64,000 bases of DNA from CBDFKJ01 sp965248805 (GTDB lineage: Bacteria > Pseudomonadota > Alphaproteobacteria > UBA6615): the NCBI GenBank assembly GCA_965248805.1, contig CBDFKJ010000009.1, positions 1,860,001-1,924,000 on the forward strand. The letters run 5' to 3'. This document shows positions 18,092 through 27,479 of this stretch, piece by piece. Under the pieces are notes generated by a model. The model was given only the letters and a program-made list of their open reading frames with translations. It did not search any database and had not been told where the DNA came from. The number at the start of each line of letters is the position of its first letter. Within the stretch, counting starts at the first letter, position 1. The translations under genes and the position numbers were made by a program.

Positions 18092-18286
18092 CGTTCGATC
18101 TCCCTGGTGCATTGTCTGCGGGCGCTGCAACCGCGGGCGACGTTGTGAGCCGGCGTCGCGGCAGCCCGATATGTGAATCGATACGCCATCCTAACCGCGT
18201 TTTGTGACAGTACTGCGGGTCGCCGCGACACGCCACCGGATCGTCCACAGAGCGCACGCTTGCCGGTGCGCGTCTGGAGGAATACG

Positions 18287-19252
18287 GTGCGGCCTTTAAT
18301 GGCTACTGCACTGCATTTTCCCCACCGCCAACTTCTCGGAATCCAGGGCCTGTCTCCGGAAGAGATATCGATCCTTCTCGACCTTTCCGACTCCTACGCT
18401 GCCACCAATCGCGCACGCGAAGGCAAGCTTACGCCCCTGCGGGGGCGCACGTGCATCAACCTGTTTTTCGAGACCTCGACGCGGACGCGCACCAGCTTCG
18501 AGCTCGCCGGCAAACGGCTGGGCGCCGACGTGATCAATATTTCCGTCGCCTCCAGCGCCATCAAGAAGGGCGAGACCCTGATCGATACGGCAATGACACT
18601 GAATGCCATGCAGGCCGATGTGCTCACCGTGCGGCACCCTGATGCGGGCGCGGTCAGCCTGTTGGCGGAGAAGGTCGATTGCGCGGTGATCAATGCCGGC
18701 GACGGCAGCCATGAGCATCCCACTCAGGCCCTGCTGGACGCGGTCACGATCCGCCGACGCAAGGGCCGGTTGCAGGGACTCGTGGTCGCCCTCTGCGGCG
18801 ATGTCGCGCACAGCCGCGTCGCCCGCTCCAATATCTATCTTCTGCAGGCGATGGGAGCCCGTGTCAGGGTCGTGGCGCCGCCGACCCTGCTGCCGACCGC
18901 GGTCGAGCGGCTGGGCGTCGAGCCGTTCCACGACATGCGCGCTGGGCTCGCCGATTGCGACATCGTCATGATGCTGCGGCTGCAGCGCGAGCGCATGCGC
19001 GGCACCGACGTGCCTTCGGTACGCGAGTACTTCCGCTTTTACGGCCTGGACCATGACAAGCTGAGCCACGCCAAGCCGGATGCTCTGATCATGCATCCGG
19101 GACCAATGAACCGCGGCGTCGAGATCGATAGCGTCGTCGCCGACGACATCGACCGCAGCGTCATCCGCGAACAGGTCGAAATGGGCGTCGCCGTGCGCAT
19201 GGCGTGTCTGGATATTCTGACGCGCCCGGTCGAGGAACGACGCAACCAATGA
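18287..19252 (+). CDS. pyrB: Aspartate carbamoyltransferase catalytic subunit
   Basis: PyrB makes carbamoyl-aspartate from carbamoyl phosphate and aspartate, the first committed step of pyrimidine synthesis. The 321-residue product has F-F-E-T-S-T-R-T-R-T-S-F-E (carbamoyl-phosphate loop), G-D-G-S-H-E-H-P-T-Q-A-L-L-D, D-V-A-H-S-R-V-A-R-S and H-P-G-P-M-N-R-G. I prefer GTG 18287 as start because GGAGG lies six bases upstream; the ATG at 18299 would be 18 bases from it. The stop overlaps pyrC (ATGA), suiting the known PyrB-PyrC complexes. Confidence 0.95.
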   Translation: MRPLMATALHFPHRQLLGIQGLSPEEISILLDLSDSYAATNRAREGKLTPLRGRTCINLFFETSTRTRTSFELAGKRLGADVINISVASSAIKKGETLIDTAMTLNAMQADVLTVRHPDAGAVSLLAEKVDCAVINAGDGSHEHPTQALLDAVTIRRRKGRLQGLVVALCGDVAHSRVARSNIYLLQAMGARVRVVAPPTLLPTAVERLGVEPFHDMRAGLADCDIVMMLRLQRERMRGTDVPSVREYFRFYGLDHDKLSHAKPDALIMHPGPMNRGVEIDSVVADDIDRSVIREQVEMGVAVRMACLDILTRPVEERRNQ

Positions 19253-20544
19253 CCCGCGTGGCGTACGTTAACGCCCGCCTGGTCGACCCCGGCAGCAACC
19301 TGGACGCGCCTGGCGCGTTGTTCACCGAGGGCGAGCATATCGCCGCGCTCGGCCCGGAACTTGCCAATGCGGCACCGCCGGAAGGGGCGACCATCATCGA
19401 CTGTGGCGGCAACGTGTTGGCGCCGGGCCTAGTCGACATGCGGGTCCAGCTGCGCGAACCCGGTGAGGAGCACAAAGAGGACATCGCATCCGCATCGCGC
19501 GCCGCGGCGGCCGGTGGCGTCACCGCGATCGTCACGCTGCCGGACACTCAGCCGGTGATCGACGATGTGGCCGTGGTCGAGTTCATCGCCCGTCGCGCCC
19601 GCGAAGTGAAACTGGTGAAGGTATTCTGCCACGCAGCGGCGACCCGGGGGCTCGGCGGCCAGGAAATGACCGAGATTGGCCTGTTGAAGGAGGCCGGCGC
19701 CCTGATGTTCACCGACGGCGTCAGGGCCATAGCCGACGCCGCCGTCATGGCTCGCCTGCTCACCTACAGCACGGCGTTCGGTGCTGTGGTGATGCAGCAC
19801 CCGCATGAGCCCAGCCTTTCCGCCCACGGCCACATGAACGACGGCGAGCTGGCGACGCGTTTGGGGCTGGTGGGCATCCCGGCCGAAGCCGAACTCGTCA
19901 TGCTCGATCGCGACCTGCGTCTGGTCGAGATGACCGGTGGCGCCTATCACGCCGCGAACATTTCGACCGCGGCGAGCGTCGCCCGCATCGCCGACGCCAA
20001 GCGCAACGACCTGTCTGTCACCTGCAGCACGGCTCCGCAGTACTTCGCGCTCAACGAGTTCGCCGTCGCCGATTACCGCACCTTCGCGAAGATGACGCCG
20101 CCCCTTCGCTCCGAACAGGACAGGCAGGCCATCGTCGCAGCGCTTGCGGACGGCACGATCGATGCCGTTGCCTCCGATCACGCGCCGCAAGATCAGGACT
20201 CCAAGCGGCTGCCTTTCGCGCAGGCCGAGTTCGGCATCGTCGGGTTGGAGACGCTGCTCGTCTTGATGCTGGAATTGGTGCACACGGGGCGGCTGTCGCT
20301 GCTTCAGGCCCTGAACAAGGCGACGTGCGCGCCCGCCGATCTATTGGGCCTTCCAATCGGCCGGCTGAAGCCCGGGGCGTCAGCCGATCTGGTGCTGTTC
20401 GACCCCGACCGGCCGCATCGAATTCAGGTCGACGCCTTCAACTCCAAGTCGAAGAACTCGCCCTTCGACGGACGCCTAGTCCAGGGCCGCGTAGTGCGCA
20501 CGGTGGTCGACGGCCGCACGGTATTCGAAGCCGCGCCGGACTGA
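19249..20544 (+). CDS. pyrC: Dihydroorotase-like PyrC lacking the HxH metal motif
   Basis: The 431-residue amidohydrolase starts at an ATG overlapping pyrB. In active dihydroorotases the first strand ends D-x-H-x-H-L-R-E-P-G and binds zinc; here it reads V-D-M-R-V-Q-L-R-E-P-G, so both His are replaced. C-H-A-A-A-T, H-P-H-E-P-S and A-S-D-H-A-P-Q are kept. This is the pattern of the non-catalytic dihydroorotase homologues (sometimes called PyrX or PyrC') that hold PyrB in an active complex. Catalysis would then come from another PyrC elsewhere. The lost residues are seen directly; the structural role is inference. Confidence 0.88.
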   Translation: MTRVAYVNARLVDPGSNLDAPGALFTEGEHIAALGPELANAAPPEGATIIDCGGNVLAPGLVDMRVQLREPGEEHKEDIASASRAAAAGGVTAIVTLPDTQPVIDDVAVVEFIARRAREVKLVKVFCHAAATRGLGGQEMTEIGLLKEAGALMFTDGVRAIADAAVMARLLTYSTAFGAVVMQHPHEPSLSAHGHMNDGELATRLGLVGIPAEAELVMLDRDLRLVEMTGGAYHAANISTAASVARIADAKRNDLSVTCSTAPQYFALNEFAVADYRTFAKMTPPLRSEQDRQAIVAALADGTIDAVASDHAPQDQDSKRLPFAQAEFGIVGLETLLVLMLELVHTGRLSLLQALNKATCAPADLLGLPIGRLKPGASADLVLFDPDRPHRIQVDAFNSKSKNSPFDGRLVQGRVVRTVVDGRTVFEAAPD

Positions 20545-20550
20545 GCCGCC

Positions 20551-21195
20551 GTGCCAGACCCGATCAGCTGGGCGTTCTCATGGCCGTATTTCGCCGCGGC
20601 GTTGGCCATCGCCTACCTGATCGGATCGATCCCCTCCGGACTGATCGTGGCTCGCCTCGCCAAGGCGGGCGACCTGCGGCAGGTGGGATCGGGCAATATC
20701 GGCGCCACCAACGTATGGCGCACAGGCAGCAAGAAGCTCGCGGCATTGACGCTGGTTCTGGATATCGGCAAGGGCGCGGCGGCTGTCTTGGTTGCACAGC
20801 TTTTCGGACCCGACATCGCCGTCACGGCCGGGCTTGGCGTGGTTCTCGGGCACGTTTTTTCGCTGTGGCTTCGCTTTCGCGGCGGCAAGGGCGTGGCCAC
20901 AACGCTCGGCGTTTTTCTCGCCCTTTCCTGGCCACTCGGCCTGGCGACCGCGGCGGCCTGGCTGTTGGTGGCGGCGCTGTCGCGCTATTCGTCGCTGGCA
21001 GCGATGCTGGCCCTCCTCCATGCCCCCGTCTACGCCTGGGTGTTGGGCGAGCGGCAAGTGGCCGAGTTGGCAGCGCTACTGGCGCTGCTGGTCTGCCTGC
21101 GCCATGTCGACAATGTTCGCCGGCTTCTCGCCGGCACTGAGTCTCGCATCGTACTTGGCGCCGCCGGCCGGAACGCCCAGCGGGAAGCAAAGTGA
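20551..21195 (+). CDS. plsY: Glycerol-3-phosphate acyltransferase PlsY
   Basis: PlsY uses acyl-phosphate to acylate glycerol-3-phosphate in the inner membrane, starting phospholipid synthesis. The 214-residue protein has five hydrophobic segments and the three family motifs: A-Y-L-I-G-S-I-P-S-G, G-S-G-N-I-G-A-T-N-V-W-R and R-F-R-G-G-K-G-V-A-T. It starts at GTG 20551, six bases after pyrC, and its stop overlaps the dprA start (GTGA). Confidence 0.94.
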   Translation: MPDPISWAFSWPYFAAALAIAYLIGSIPSGLIVARLAKAGDLRQVGSGNIGATNVWRTGSKKLAALTLVLDIGKGAAAVLVAQLFGPDIAVTAGLGVVLGHVFSLWLRFRGGKGVATTLGVFLALSWPLGLATAAAWLLVAALSRYSSLAAMLALLHAPVYAWVLGERQVAELAALLALLVCLRHVDNVRRLLAGTESRIVLGAAGRNAQREAK

Positions 21196-21752
21196 CAGGC
21201 ACCGCGCTGTCGCCGGCGCAACGTGTCGATTGGCTACGGCTGATCCGAACCGACAACGTCGGCCCCATTACGTTTCGGCAGCTGATAACCCGCTTCGGCG
21301 ATGCGGCAACGGCGCTAGCGGCCTTGCCCGATCTCAGCCGGCGCGGCGGTCGCGCCCGGCCGGTGCGGCCGTACACCAGATCCGATGCCGAACGTGAAAT
21401 CGAGGCGCTGGAGTCCATCGAGGGTCGCCTGATCGGCTGGGGCGAGCCCGCCTATCCGCCGTTGCTGGCGGCGGTGGAGGACGCACCGCCGGTCATCATG
21501 GTGCGCGGCTTTCCGCATCTACTGGACAAGCGCTGTCTGGCGATCGTCGGCGCCCGCAACGCGTCGCTGAATGGGCGCAAGATGGCACAAGCTCTGGCGC
21601 GTGATCTGGGCGAGGCCGGCTTCGTCATCGCCTCGGGGCTGGCCCGAGGGATCGACGCCGGCGCCCGCGCCGGCGCGCTAGCCAGCGGCACCATCGCGGT
21701 ATTGGCCGGCGGGGTCGATGTCGTCTACCCAGAGGAAAACCGGGCACTCTAT
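21192..21752 (+). pseudogene. dprA: DprA/Smf DNA-processing protein, 3' lost at an IS1182 copy
   Basis: The first 187 codons of DprA remain: the N-terminal SAM-like region (D-N-V-G-P-I-T-F-R-Q-L), then the Rossmann DNA-binding part with P-P-V-I-M-V-R-G, C-L-A-I-V-G-A-R-N-A-S, S-G-L-A-R-G-I-D and A-V-L-A-G-G-V-D-V-V-Y-P-E. The frame ends inside the IS1182 end at ATAG/CTAT. The remaining half is not on the other side of the IS, so DNA between two IS copies has been deleted or rearranged. DprA loads RecA on incoming single strands; this copy is dead. Confidence 0.92.
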
Positions 21753-23208
21753 CAGCCCGGTGATGAAGTCGCGCTTTGATCAATCGGTTTCGGGGGCGAC
21801 GATGATGATGATAACGAGCATGGCTGGTTTGCCTTCGATGTTCGCCACGATGGCGATCGCCAGGGCAGCATCGAACTGAATAACGAACAAAAGGGTGCTC
21901 TTTGCACTCGCAGCCTCCCTCGGCGTGCCTGATCCGAACAGCGCGCGCATCAGAATGCCGAGATTGAACCCGGCGACATGGATCAGGTAGCGTTTGTGGA
22001 CGTTCTCGCGCGCCCGCAGCAACGCGCGGCGCATGCCGCCACGGTCGAGGACATGGGCGAAGCTGCGCTCGACCATCTCACCGCGCCTGCGCATGGCGTT
22101 CCGCGCGACGCCGGACTTCAATCGCGCCCGGTTGGCGTAGACAGCCTGACGTGCCGCCTGGTCGCCATGCCAGCGCAGATAGCCGTTGGCGGGCTCCGGC
22201 TCGGAGATCCGCGTTTTCCAGACGCCGCCGTCGAGGTCTTTCAGCCCCTCGCGTGAATGATAGCCCTTGTCGCCAACGAGACTGCAGGGCTCTGCCCGTG
22301 TTGGAGCCAGGCCGACCTCGGCGAGGTTGCGCGCGGCCGCCTCCAGCGTCCCAGGCAAAGTCGTCGTGTCGCCTTCATCGGCTGGATAGATCGGTGCCGC
22401 AACGATGACGCCGGTGTCGAGATCGACCGCGTGCTCGGGCTTGCAGGCCAGATGCGTGGTGCCGTCCTTCATCCGCGCGATCTTCGCATCAGGATCGGTC
22501 GGGCTCGTCCAATCCTTGTTCGAAAGCTTCTTGCCCTTCCGCCGGCGATCGAGCCGGACGAGGTCGTCGATCGTCGGCGTTTCGACGCCACTCTCCTTCG
22601 CCATTTGCGTCAGCATCTCGCGATAGGTCTCGCCGCTATCGCGCCGCACGATGGCTCGCAGGGCGGCGTTGGCTTCCATCGTCGAGCCGTCGACGCCGAT
22701 CCGCTCGCCCTTCACCAGACCGCGCGCGGCGACGAGAGCCAGAACCCAGTCGAAAACCTTTTCATGGACCTCGTGCGGCAGCCGGCCGCGCGTCTTCGAC
22801 AACCAGGAATGATCGGGAACCTTGTCCCGGTTCGCCAACCGCAGAAACGCGCGAAGCGACAGCGAATCCGAACAGCGCCAAGCGATGCCGCGCTCGCTGC
22901 CGATGCCCTCGAAATAGCCGATCATGTGCATCCGGAAATAACGCCCCGGCGGCAGCGAAGGAGCCCCCATCCGAGGTGCGTAGTATGGCTTGCACGTCGC
23001 CTCCACGAAGCCGTCAAAGCCAGACTCGGTCAGCAACTCATGCAGCCGGTCGAAAAACGCGTGTCCAGGCGAACGCGGCATCTCCGCCCATGTCACCACG
23101 AGGTCACCCTGAACCTCGCTCTGTCGTCTCAATGCCATCGCACGACGCCCGTCTAAATATCTCTATGTTCAGACAGAATCAGACACGCCGGACTTCGTCA
23201 ACGGGCTG
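21753..23208 (-). mobile_element. IS1182-like element, copy 2 (1456 bp)
   Basis: Same ends as copy 1 in opposite orientation. Flanks are CTAT (21749-21752) and CTAA (23209-23212), not identical, which again points to recombination with another copy rather than a simple insertion. Together with copy 1 it forms an inverted pair around ruvX-dprA. Confidence 0.88.
21780..23138 (-). CDS. IS1182-like transposase, copy 2
   Basis: 452 residues, identical to copy 1 except Ser-to-Phe in H-A-F-S/F-D-R-L and Tyr-to-Cys in L-A-Y/C-K-P-E-H. Catalytic motifs are kept and the frame is intact. Confidence 0.88.
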   Translation of the reverse strand: MALRRQSEVQGDLVVTWAEMPRSPGHAFFDRLHELLTESGFDGFVEATCKPYYAPRMGAPSLPPGRYFRMHMIGYFEGIGSERGIAWRCSDSLSLRAFLRLANRDKVPDHSWLSKTRGRLPHEVHEKVFDWVLALVAARGLVKGERIGVDGSTMEANAALRAIVRRDSGETYREMLTQMAKESGVETPTIDDLVRLDRRRKGKKLSNKDWTSPTDPDAKIARMKDGTTHLACKPEHAVDLDTGVIVAAPIYPADEGDTTTLPGTLEAAARNLAEVGLAPTRAEPCSLVGDKGYHSREGLKDLDGGVWKTRISEPEPANGYLRWHGDQAARQAVYANRARLKSGVARNAMRRRGEMVERSFAHVLDRGGMRRALLRARENVHKRYLIHVAGFNLGILMRALFGSGTPREAASAKSTLLFVIQFDAALAIAIVANIEGKPAMLVIIIIVAPETD

Positions 23209-23280
23209 CTAAAAGCAAGCACGAACTGTCGAAGAGATGGGAGCCTCACACCCGATCGGAGCATCCCAGGGTCGCTGTTG

Positions 23281-24330
23281 TTAGTCGTCGTCGATACACC
23301 GGGCCAACACCTCGCCGGCGCGCTCGCACTGCGTACGTGACACATCGCGGTGGGTTACCAGGCGGATCGTACGCGGGCCAAACGCCATGATCTGAACGCC
23401 CAGCGATCGCGCCCGGTCGATCACGCGCGGCGCGTCGGGTGCGCTGCCGGCAAGCGCGAAAACCAAGATGTTGGTTTGCACGTTGGCGGCGTCGAGGATC
23501 ACGCGCCGGCTCTGGCGCAACCGGTCGGCGATCAGGGCCGCGTTGGCGTGGTCGTGGGTCAGGCGCGCCATGTGGTGATCAAGCGCGTAGATGCCCGCGG
23601 CGGCCAAGATGCCGACCTGGCGCATGGCGCCACCCAGCATGCGGCGATAGCGCGCGGCGCGATCGATGATGTCCCGCTGGCCGGCGAGGAGCGCCCCGCC
23701 CGGCGCGCCCAGCCCCTTCGACAGCGACACCGATACCAGATCGAACGGCGCGGCGAGCTCCGCCGGATCGCGATAGGTGGCGACCGCGGCGTTCCACAGG
23801 CGTGCACCGTCGAGATAGGTGGCGACGCCGTGCTGTTGGGCCGCGGTCCGAATGCGCTCTGCCTCCCCGTGTGGAAACACGATGCCGCCGGCGCGGTTGT
23901 GGGTGTTCTCGACCTGCACCAATGTTGTTGGCGGATACAGGAAGAATTCCCGTGGCTTGCGCGCGGTCTCGAACGCTTCTGCGGTGAACAGACCGCCGTC
24001 GCCGATCTCGGTCAGCTGCACGCCGGCGTTGGCCGCGGCCGCGCCCGCCTCGTGCCAGACGATATGGCTCTCACGGCTGACGATGACGTCGTCGCCCGGC
24101 CGGGTGAGCACCCTCAGCGCGACCTGATTGGCCATCGTGCCGGAGGGCAGGAACATAGCGGCTTCCTTGCCCAGCAGGGCCGAGATGCGCTCCTGCAAGG
24201 CGTTGACAGTCGGGTCCTCGCCGTACTGATCGTCGCCGACTTCGGCGGCGGCCATCGCCGCGCGCATCTCCTGCGATGGCCGGGTCACGGTGTCCGAGCG
24301 CAAGTCGATCGGCGTGCTGCTGTCGTTCAT
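23281..24330 (-). CDS. ltaE: Low-specificity L-threonine aldolase
   Basis: This 349-residue PLP enzyme splits threonine and allo-threonine to glycine and acetaldehyde. Motifs: D-L-R-S-D-T-V-T-R-P at the N-terminus, V-G-D-D-Q-Y-G-E-D-P-T-V, F-L-P-S-G-T-M-A-N-Q, L-D-G-A-R-L-W-N-A and the PLP lysine in V-S-L-S-K-G-L-G-A-P-G-G. It lies 35 bases downstream of the amino-acid transporter genes and may be transcribed with them, which would link uptake to catabolism. Confidence 0.9.
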   Translation of the reverse strand: MNDSSTPIDLRSDTVTRPSQEMRAAMAAAEVGDDQYGEDPTVNALQERISALLGKEAAMFLPSGTMANQVALRVLTRPGDDVIVSRESHIVWHEAGAAAANAGVQLTEIGDGGLFTAEAFETARKPREFFLYPPTTLVQVENTHNRAGGIVFPHGEAERIRTAAQQHGVATYLDGARLWNAAVATYRDPAELAAPFDLVSVSLSKGLGAPGGALLAGQRDIIDRAARYRRMLGGAMRQVGILAAAGIYALDHHMARLTHDHANAALIADRLRQSRRVILDAANVQTNILVFALAGSAPDAPRVIDRARSLGVQIMAFGPRTIRLVTHRDVSRTQCERAGEVLARCIDDD

Positions 24331-24365
24331 TATCGCGCCTCCCCTGCGGCTGCGTCCGGTGTGGA

Positions 24366-25124
24366 TCAGTTTTCCAGGATCTGACTCAAGAACAGGCGGG
24401 TGCGATCCGATTTTGGGTGATCAAAAAACTGAGCCGGTGGCGCCACCTCGATGATTTCGCCGTCATCCATGAACACGATACGATCGGCAATCTGGCGGGC
24501 GAAACCCATCTCGTGGGTGACGCATAGCATCGTCATGCCGTCTTCCGCCAATTCGATCATCACGTCGAGCACCTCTTTGATCATCTCCGGATCGAGAGCG
24601 GAAGTCGGTTCATCGAACAGCATGATCTTCGGGTTCATGCACAGGGCTCGGGCGATGGCCACACGCTGTTGCTGGCCGCCGGACAGCTGACTCGGATACT
24701 TGTGGGCCTGCTCGGGAATGTGCACCCGCTCCAAGTAGGTCATCGCGTGCTTTTCGGCGTCGCCGCGCCGCATCCTGCGCACCCAGATCGGCCCTACGAC
24801 CAGATTCTCCATCACCGTAAGGTGCGGGAACAGGTTGAACTGCTGAAACACCATCCCGACTTCGCGCCGCACCTGATCGATGCGTTTCAGATCCTGGGTC
24901 AACTCGATGCCGTCGACGATGATCTGGCCGCTCTGGTGGGCCTCCAGCGCATTGATGCAACGGATCAGGGTCGACTTGCCCGAGCCCGACGGACCGCAGA
25001 TGACGATGCGCTGGCCCTCGGCGACGTCGAGCGTGATATCCTGCAACACGTGGAAGCGGCCGAACCACTTGTTGACGCCGATCAACTGAATGATCAGTGC
25101 GGCGGCATGAGCGGCTTCGGCCAT
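24366..25124 (-). CDS. aapP: General L-amino acid ABC transporter ATPase
   Basis: The 252-residue ATPase carries G-P-S-G-S-G-K-S-T (Walker A), V-F-Q-Q-F-N-L-F-P-H (Q loop), L-S-G-G-Q-Q-Q-R-V-A-I-A-R-A-L (signature), M-L-F-D-E-P-T-S-A-L-D-P and a V-T-H-E-M-G switch. Its N-terminal V-N-K-W-F-G-x-F-H-V-L is typical of AapP/BztD. It energises the AapJQMP uptake system for broad-range L-amino acids at the inner membrane. Confidence 0.94.
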   Translation of the reverse strand: MAEAAHAAALIIQLIGVNKWFGRFHVLQDITLDVAEGQRIVICGPSGSGKSTLIRCINALEAHQSGQIIVDGIELTQDLKRIDQVRREVGMVFQQFNLFPHLTVMENLVVGPIWVRRMRRGDAEKHAMTYLERVHIPEQAHKYPSQLSGGQQQRVAIARALCMNPKIMLFDEPTSALDPEMIKEVLDVMIELAEDGMTMLCVTHEMGFARQIADRIVFMDDGEIIEVAPPAQFFDHPKSDRTRLFLSQILEN

Positions 25125-25135
25125 CGTGTCCCCGA

Positions 25136-26236
25136 TTAGCGCTGCTGGCGGCCGGTGTGAAGCTGGATCTCGAGGTGTTGGCTGTAGCGCGATATTGAAT
25201 AGCAGAACGCCAGATAGATGAGCGCGATGAACACGTAGCCTTCGACGAAGAACGCGCGCCAGTTCGGATCGGCGATCGCCTGGCGCGTTGCCAGCAGCAA
25301 ATCGGTAAGGCTGACGATGGCGACCAGCGACGTGTCCTTGAACGTCGAGATGAAGCTGTTGACGATCGGCGGGATCACCAGGCGGATCGCCTGCGGCAGG
25401 ATGATGATGCGCATCGCCTGCCAATAGGTGAGCCCAATTGCGGATGCCGCCTCGACCTGTCCGGCGGGGATCGCCTGCAAGCCACCGCGCACGGCCTCCG
25501 CCAGATAGGCTGCCAGGAACATGATGATCGCGACCTGGGCGCGCAGCAGCGCATCGATGTGCACCCCGGTCGGCAGGAACAGCGGAAACATGAACGAGGC
25601 CATGAACAGCAGGCTGATCAACGGCACGCCGCGGATCATCTCGATATAGGCGACGCTCATCGCGCGGATGACGGGCATGTCCGAGCGCCGACCCAGCGCC
25701 AGGAATATCGAAATTGGAAAAGCGGCGACGCAGCCGACAACCGCGAGGATCAGGGTCAGCGGCAGGCCGCCCCATAGTTCGTTCTCGACATACTTGAGCC
25801 CGAACACGCCGCCCCACATCAGCGCTGCGAACACGCCGATCGCCACGATCCACACCGCCCCCAGCCAGGCGCGCCAGAAATCGCGGTTGCAGCTTGCAAC
25901 GACCAGTGCGAGCAGGATCACGATGCCGAGCAACGGCCGCCACTGCTCATCGAAGGGGTAACGGCCGAACAGGATCAGTCGATACTTCTCGTGGATAATG
26001 CTCCAACAGGCCCCTTGCGCCTGGTGACACATCTCCGGCGTCGCCGCGCCCCAGACGCTGCTGAGCACCGCCCAGTCGAAGACCGGCGGGAAAACGGCGA
26101 TGATCAGCGCGATCGCCAAGACCGTCAGCGACGTGTTGAAGATGCCGCCGAACAGATTGGTCCGGACCCAATCCAGGGCCGTGGCACGGTCCGGTCGCGG
26201 CGCCGAAACGGAGTGCGTCGTAACGCTCATGCTCAT
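25136..26236 (-). CDS. aapM: General L-amino acid ABC transporter permease AapM
   Basis: The 366-residue permease has about eight hydrophobic segments and the His/Glu/Gln-type permease loop E-A-x-R-G-G-L-Q-A-I-P-x-G-Q-x-E-A-A-x-x-I-G-L. The cytosolic N-terminal extension and C-H-Q-A-Q-G-A-C-W-S segment before the permease domain are typical of AapM. It directly follows aapQ, with one base between them. Confidence 0.92.
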   Translation of the reverse strand: MSMSVTTHSVSAPRPDRATALDWVRTNLFGGIFNTSLTVLAIALIIAVFPPVFDWAVLSSVWGAATPEMCHQAQGACWSIIHEKYRLILFGRYPFDEQWRPLLGIVILLALVVASCNRDFWRAWLGAVWIVAIGVFAALMWGGVFGLKYVENELWGGLPLTLILAVVGCVAAFPISIFLALGRRSDMPVIRAMSVAYIEMIRGVPLISLLFMASFMFPLFLPTGVHIDALLRAQVAIIMFLAAYLAEAVRGGLQAIPAGQVEAASAIGLTYWQAMRIIILPQAIRLVIPPIVNSFISTFKDTSLVAIVSLTDLLLATRQAIADPNWRAFFVEGYVFIALIYLAFCYSISRYSQHLEIQLHTGRQQR

Positions 26237-27415
26237 CTAGTGCTCGGGGATCGCGACCAGCGTGTTGTACCAATTCATGGCCGCCGAGATGGCAAGGCTG
26301 AGCGTCAGATAAACCGCCATCATGATGGCGACCACCTCCACGGCCTGACCGGTCTGGTTCAGCGTTGTGGAGCCGACAGAGAACAGGTCCGGATAGCCGA
26401 TCGCGACCGCCAGAGAACTATTCTTGGTCAGATTGAGATACTGATTGGTCAGAGGCGGCACGATTACGCGCAACGCCTGCGGCAGGATGACAAGCCGCAG
26501 GACCAGGCCCTGACGCAAACCGACGGCGCGCGCGGCTTCGGTCTGGCCCCAATCGACCGCCAAGATGCCGCCGCGCAGCACCTCGGCAATGAAGGTTGCG
26601 GTATAGGTGCCCAGGCCGACCGCCAGCGCCAGGAATTCCGGCGTGATCTCGATGCCGCCGGAGAAGCGAAAGCGCTGGAATTCCGGGATATCCATCGCCG
26701 TCGGCGCGCCACCGGCGACGAAGACGATCGCCGGCAGGCCGACGATGATCGCGATGCCGGGCCACAGGACGGGCCACTGCCGGCCGGTCAATTCCCGGGT
26801 GCGGCTTGCCCACCGTTGATAGGCGAATGTGGCGACGATGCCGATCGCGACGGCGGCGATCATGTACAGATGAACGGTGTCATAGATCGGCACCGGCAGG
26901 CGTAGCCCCGATTTGCTGAGATAGGCCCCGCCGAGAAACTCCGGCGCCTCGCGCGCGATCGGCGCGATGCCGGTGATCACGCCGTACCAGAAGAAGAGTT
27001 GCAGCAGCAGCGGGATGTTGCGAAGGGTCTCGACATAGACCGTCGCCATGCGCACAACCAGCCAGTTGTGTGAAAGGCGCCCGAGGCCGACGATCGTGCC
27101 GATCAGGGTGGCGGTCACGATCGCGGTGACGGCGACCGTCAGCGTGTTGGCCAACCCGACGACGAAGGCGCGCAAGTAACTGTCGCCCGGCGCGTAGGCG
27201 AGAATACTCTCGCCGATATGGAAGCCGGCCTCCTGGTCGAGGAAACCGAACCCGCTGCGGATCTGGCGTTCTTCGAGATTGTGCAGCGTGTTGCCGACCA
27301 GGTAGGCCGCGACCGAGAAAACGGCGGCGAGCGCCAACGCCTGATACAGGATCGCTCGGGCCTGTGGATTGTTCCAGATCGAGGCGAGCGTACGCGCTTG
27401 CCCCTTACCGGTCAC
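26237..27415 (-). CDS. aapQ: General L-amino acid ABC transporter permease AapQ
   Basis: AapQ pairs with AapM to form the membrane channel. The protein of about 392 residues has F-L-D-Q-E-A-G-F-H-I-G-E, several membrane segments, T-L-R-N-I-P-L-L-L-Q-L-F-F-W-Y and the loop A-E-V-L-R-G-G-I ... A-A-R-A-V-G-L-R-Q. I chose GTG 27415, which fits the family length; the open frame extends further but overlaps aapJ. Confidence 0.9.
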   Translation of the reverse strand: MTGKGQARTLASIWNNPQARAILYQALALAAVFSVAAYLVGNTLHNLEERQIRSGFGFLDQEAGFHIGESILAYAPGDSYLRAFVVGLANTLTVAVTAIVTATLIGTIVGLGRLSHNWLVVRMATVYVETLRNIPLLLQLFFWYGVITGIAPIAREAPEFLGGAYLSKSGLRLPVPIYDTVHLYMIAAVAIGIVATFAYQRWASRTRELTGRQWPVLWPGIAIIVGLPAIVFVAGGAPTAMDIPEFQRFRFSGGIEITPEFLALAVGLGTYTATFIAEVLRGGILAVDWGQTEAARAVGLRQGLVLRLVILPQALRVIVPPLTNQYLNLTKNSSLAVAIGYPDLFSVGSTTLNQTGQAVEVVAIMMAVYLTLSLAISAAMNWYNTLVAIPEH

Positions 27416-27479
27416 GATTGGCGTCCCGCCTTTGGTCCAAAGCAAGGCTGTGCGGGCGCCCCTGGCGGCCCAATCGTTC

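Noticed and set aside
22257..23156. Long open frames antisense to the transposases (about 299 codons)
   Set aside because: They recur with each IS1182 copy as antisense shadows in GC-rich DNA and show no protein family pattern.
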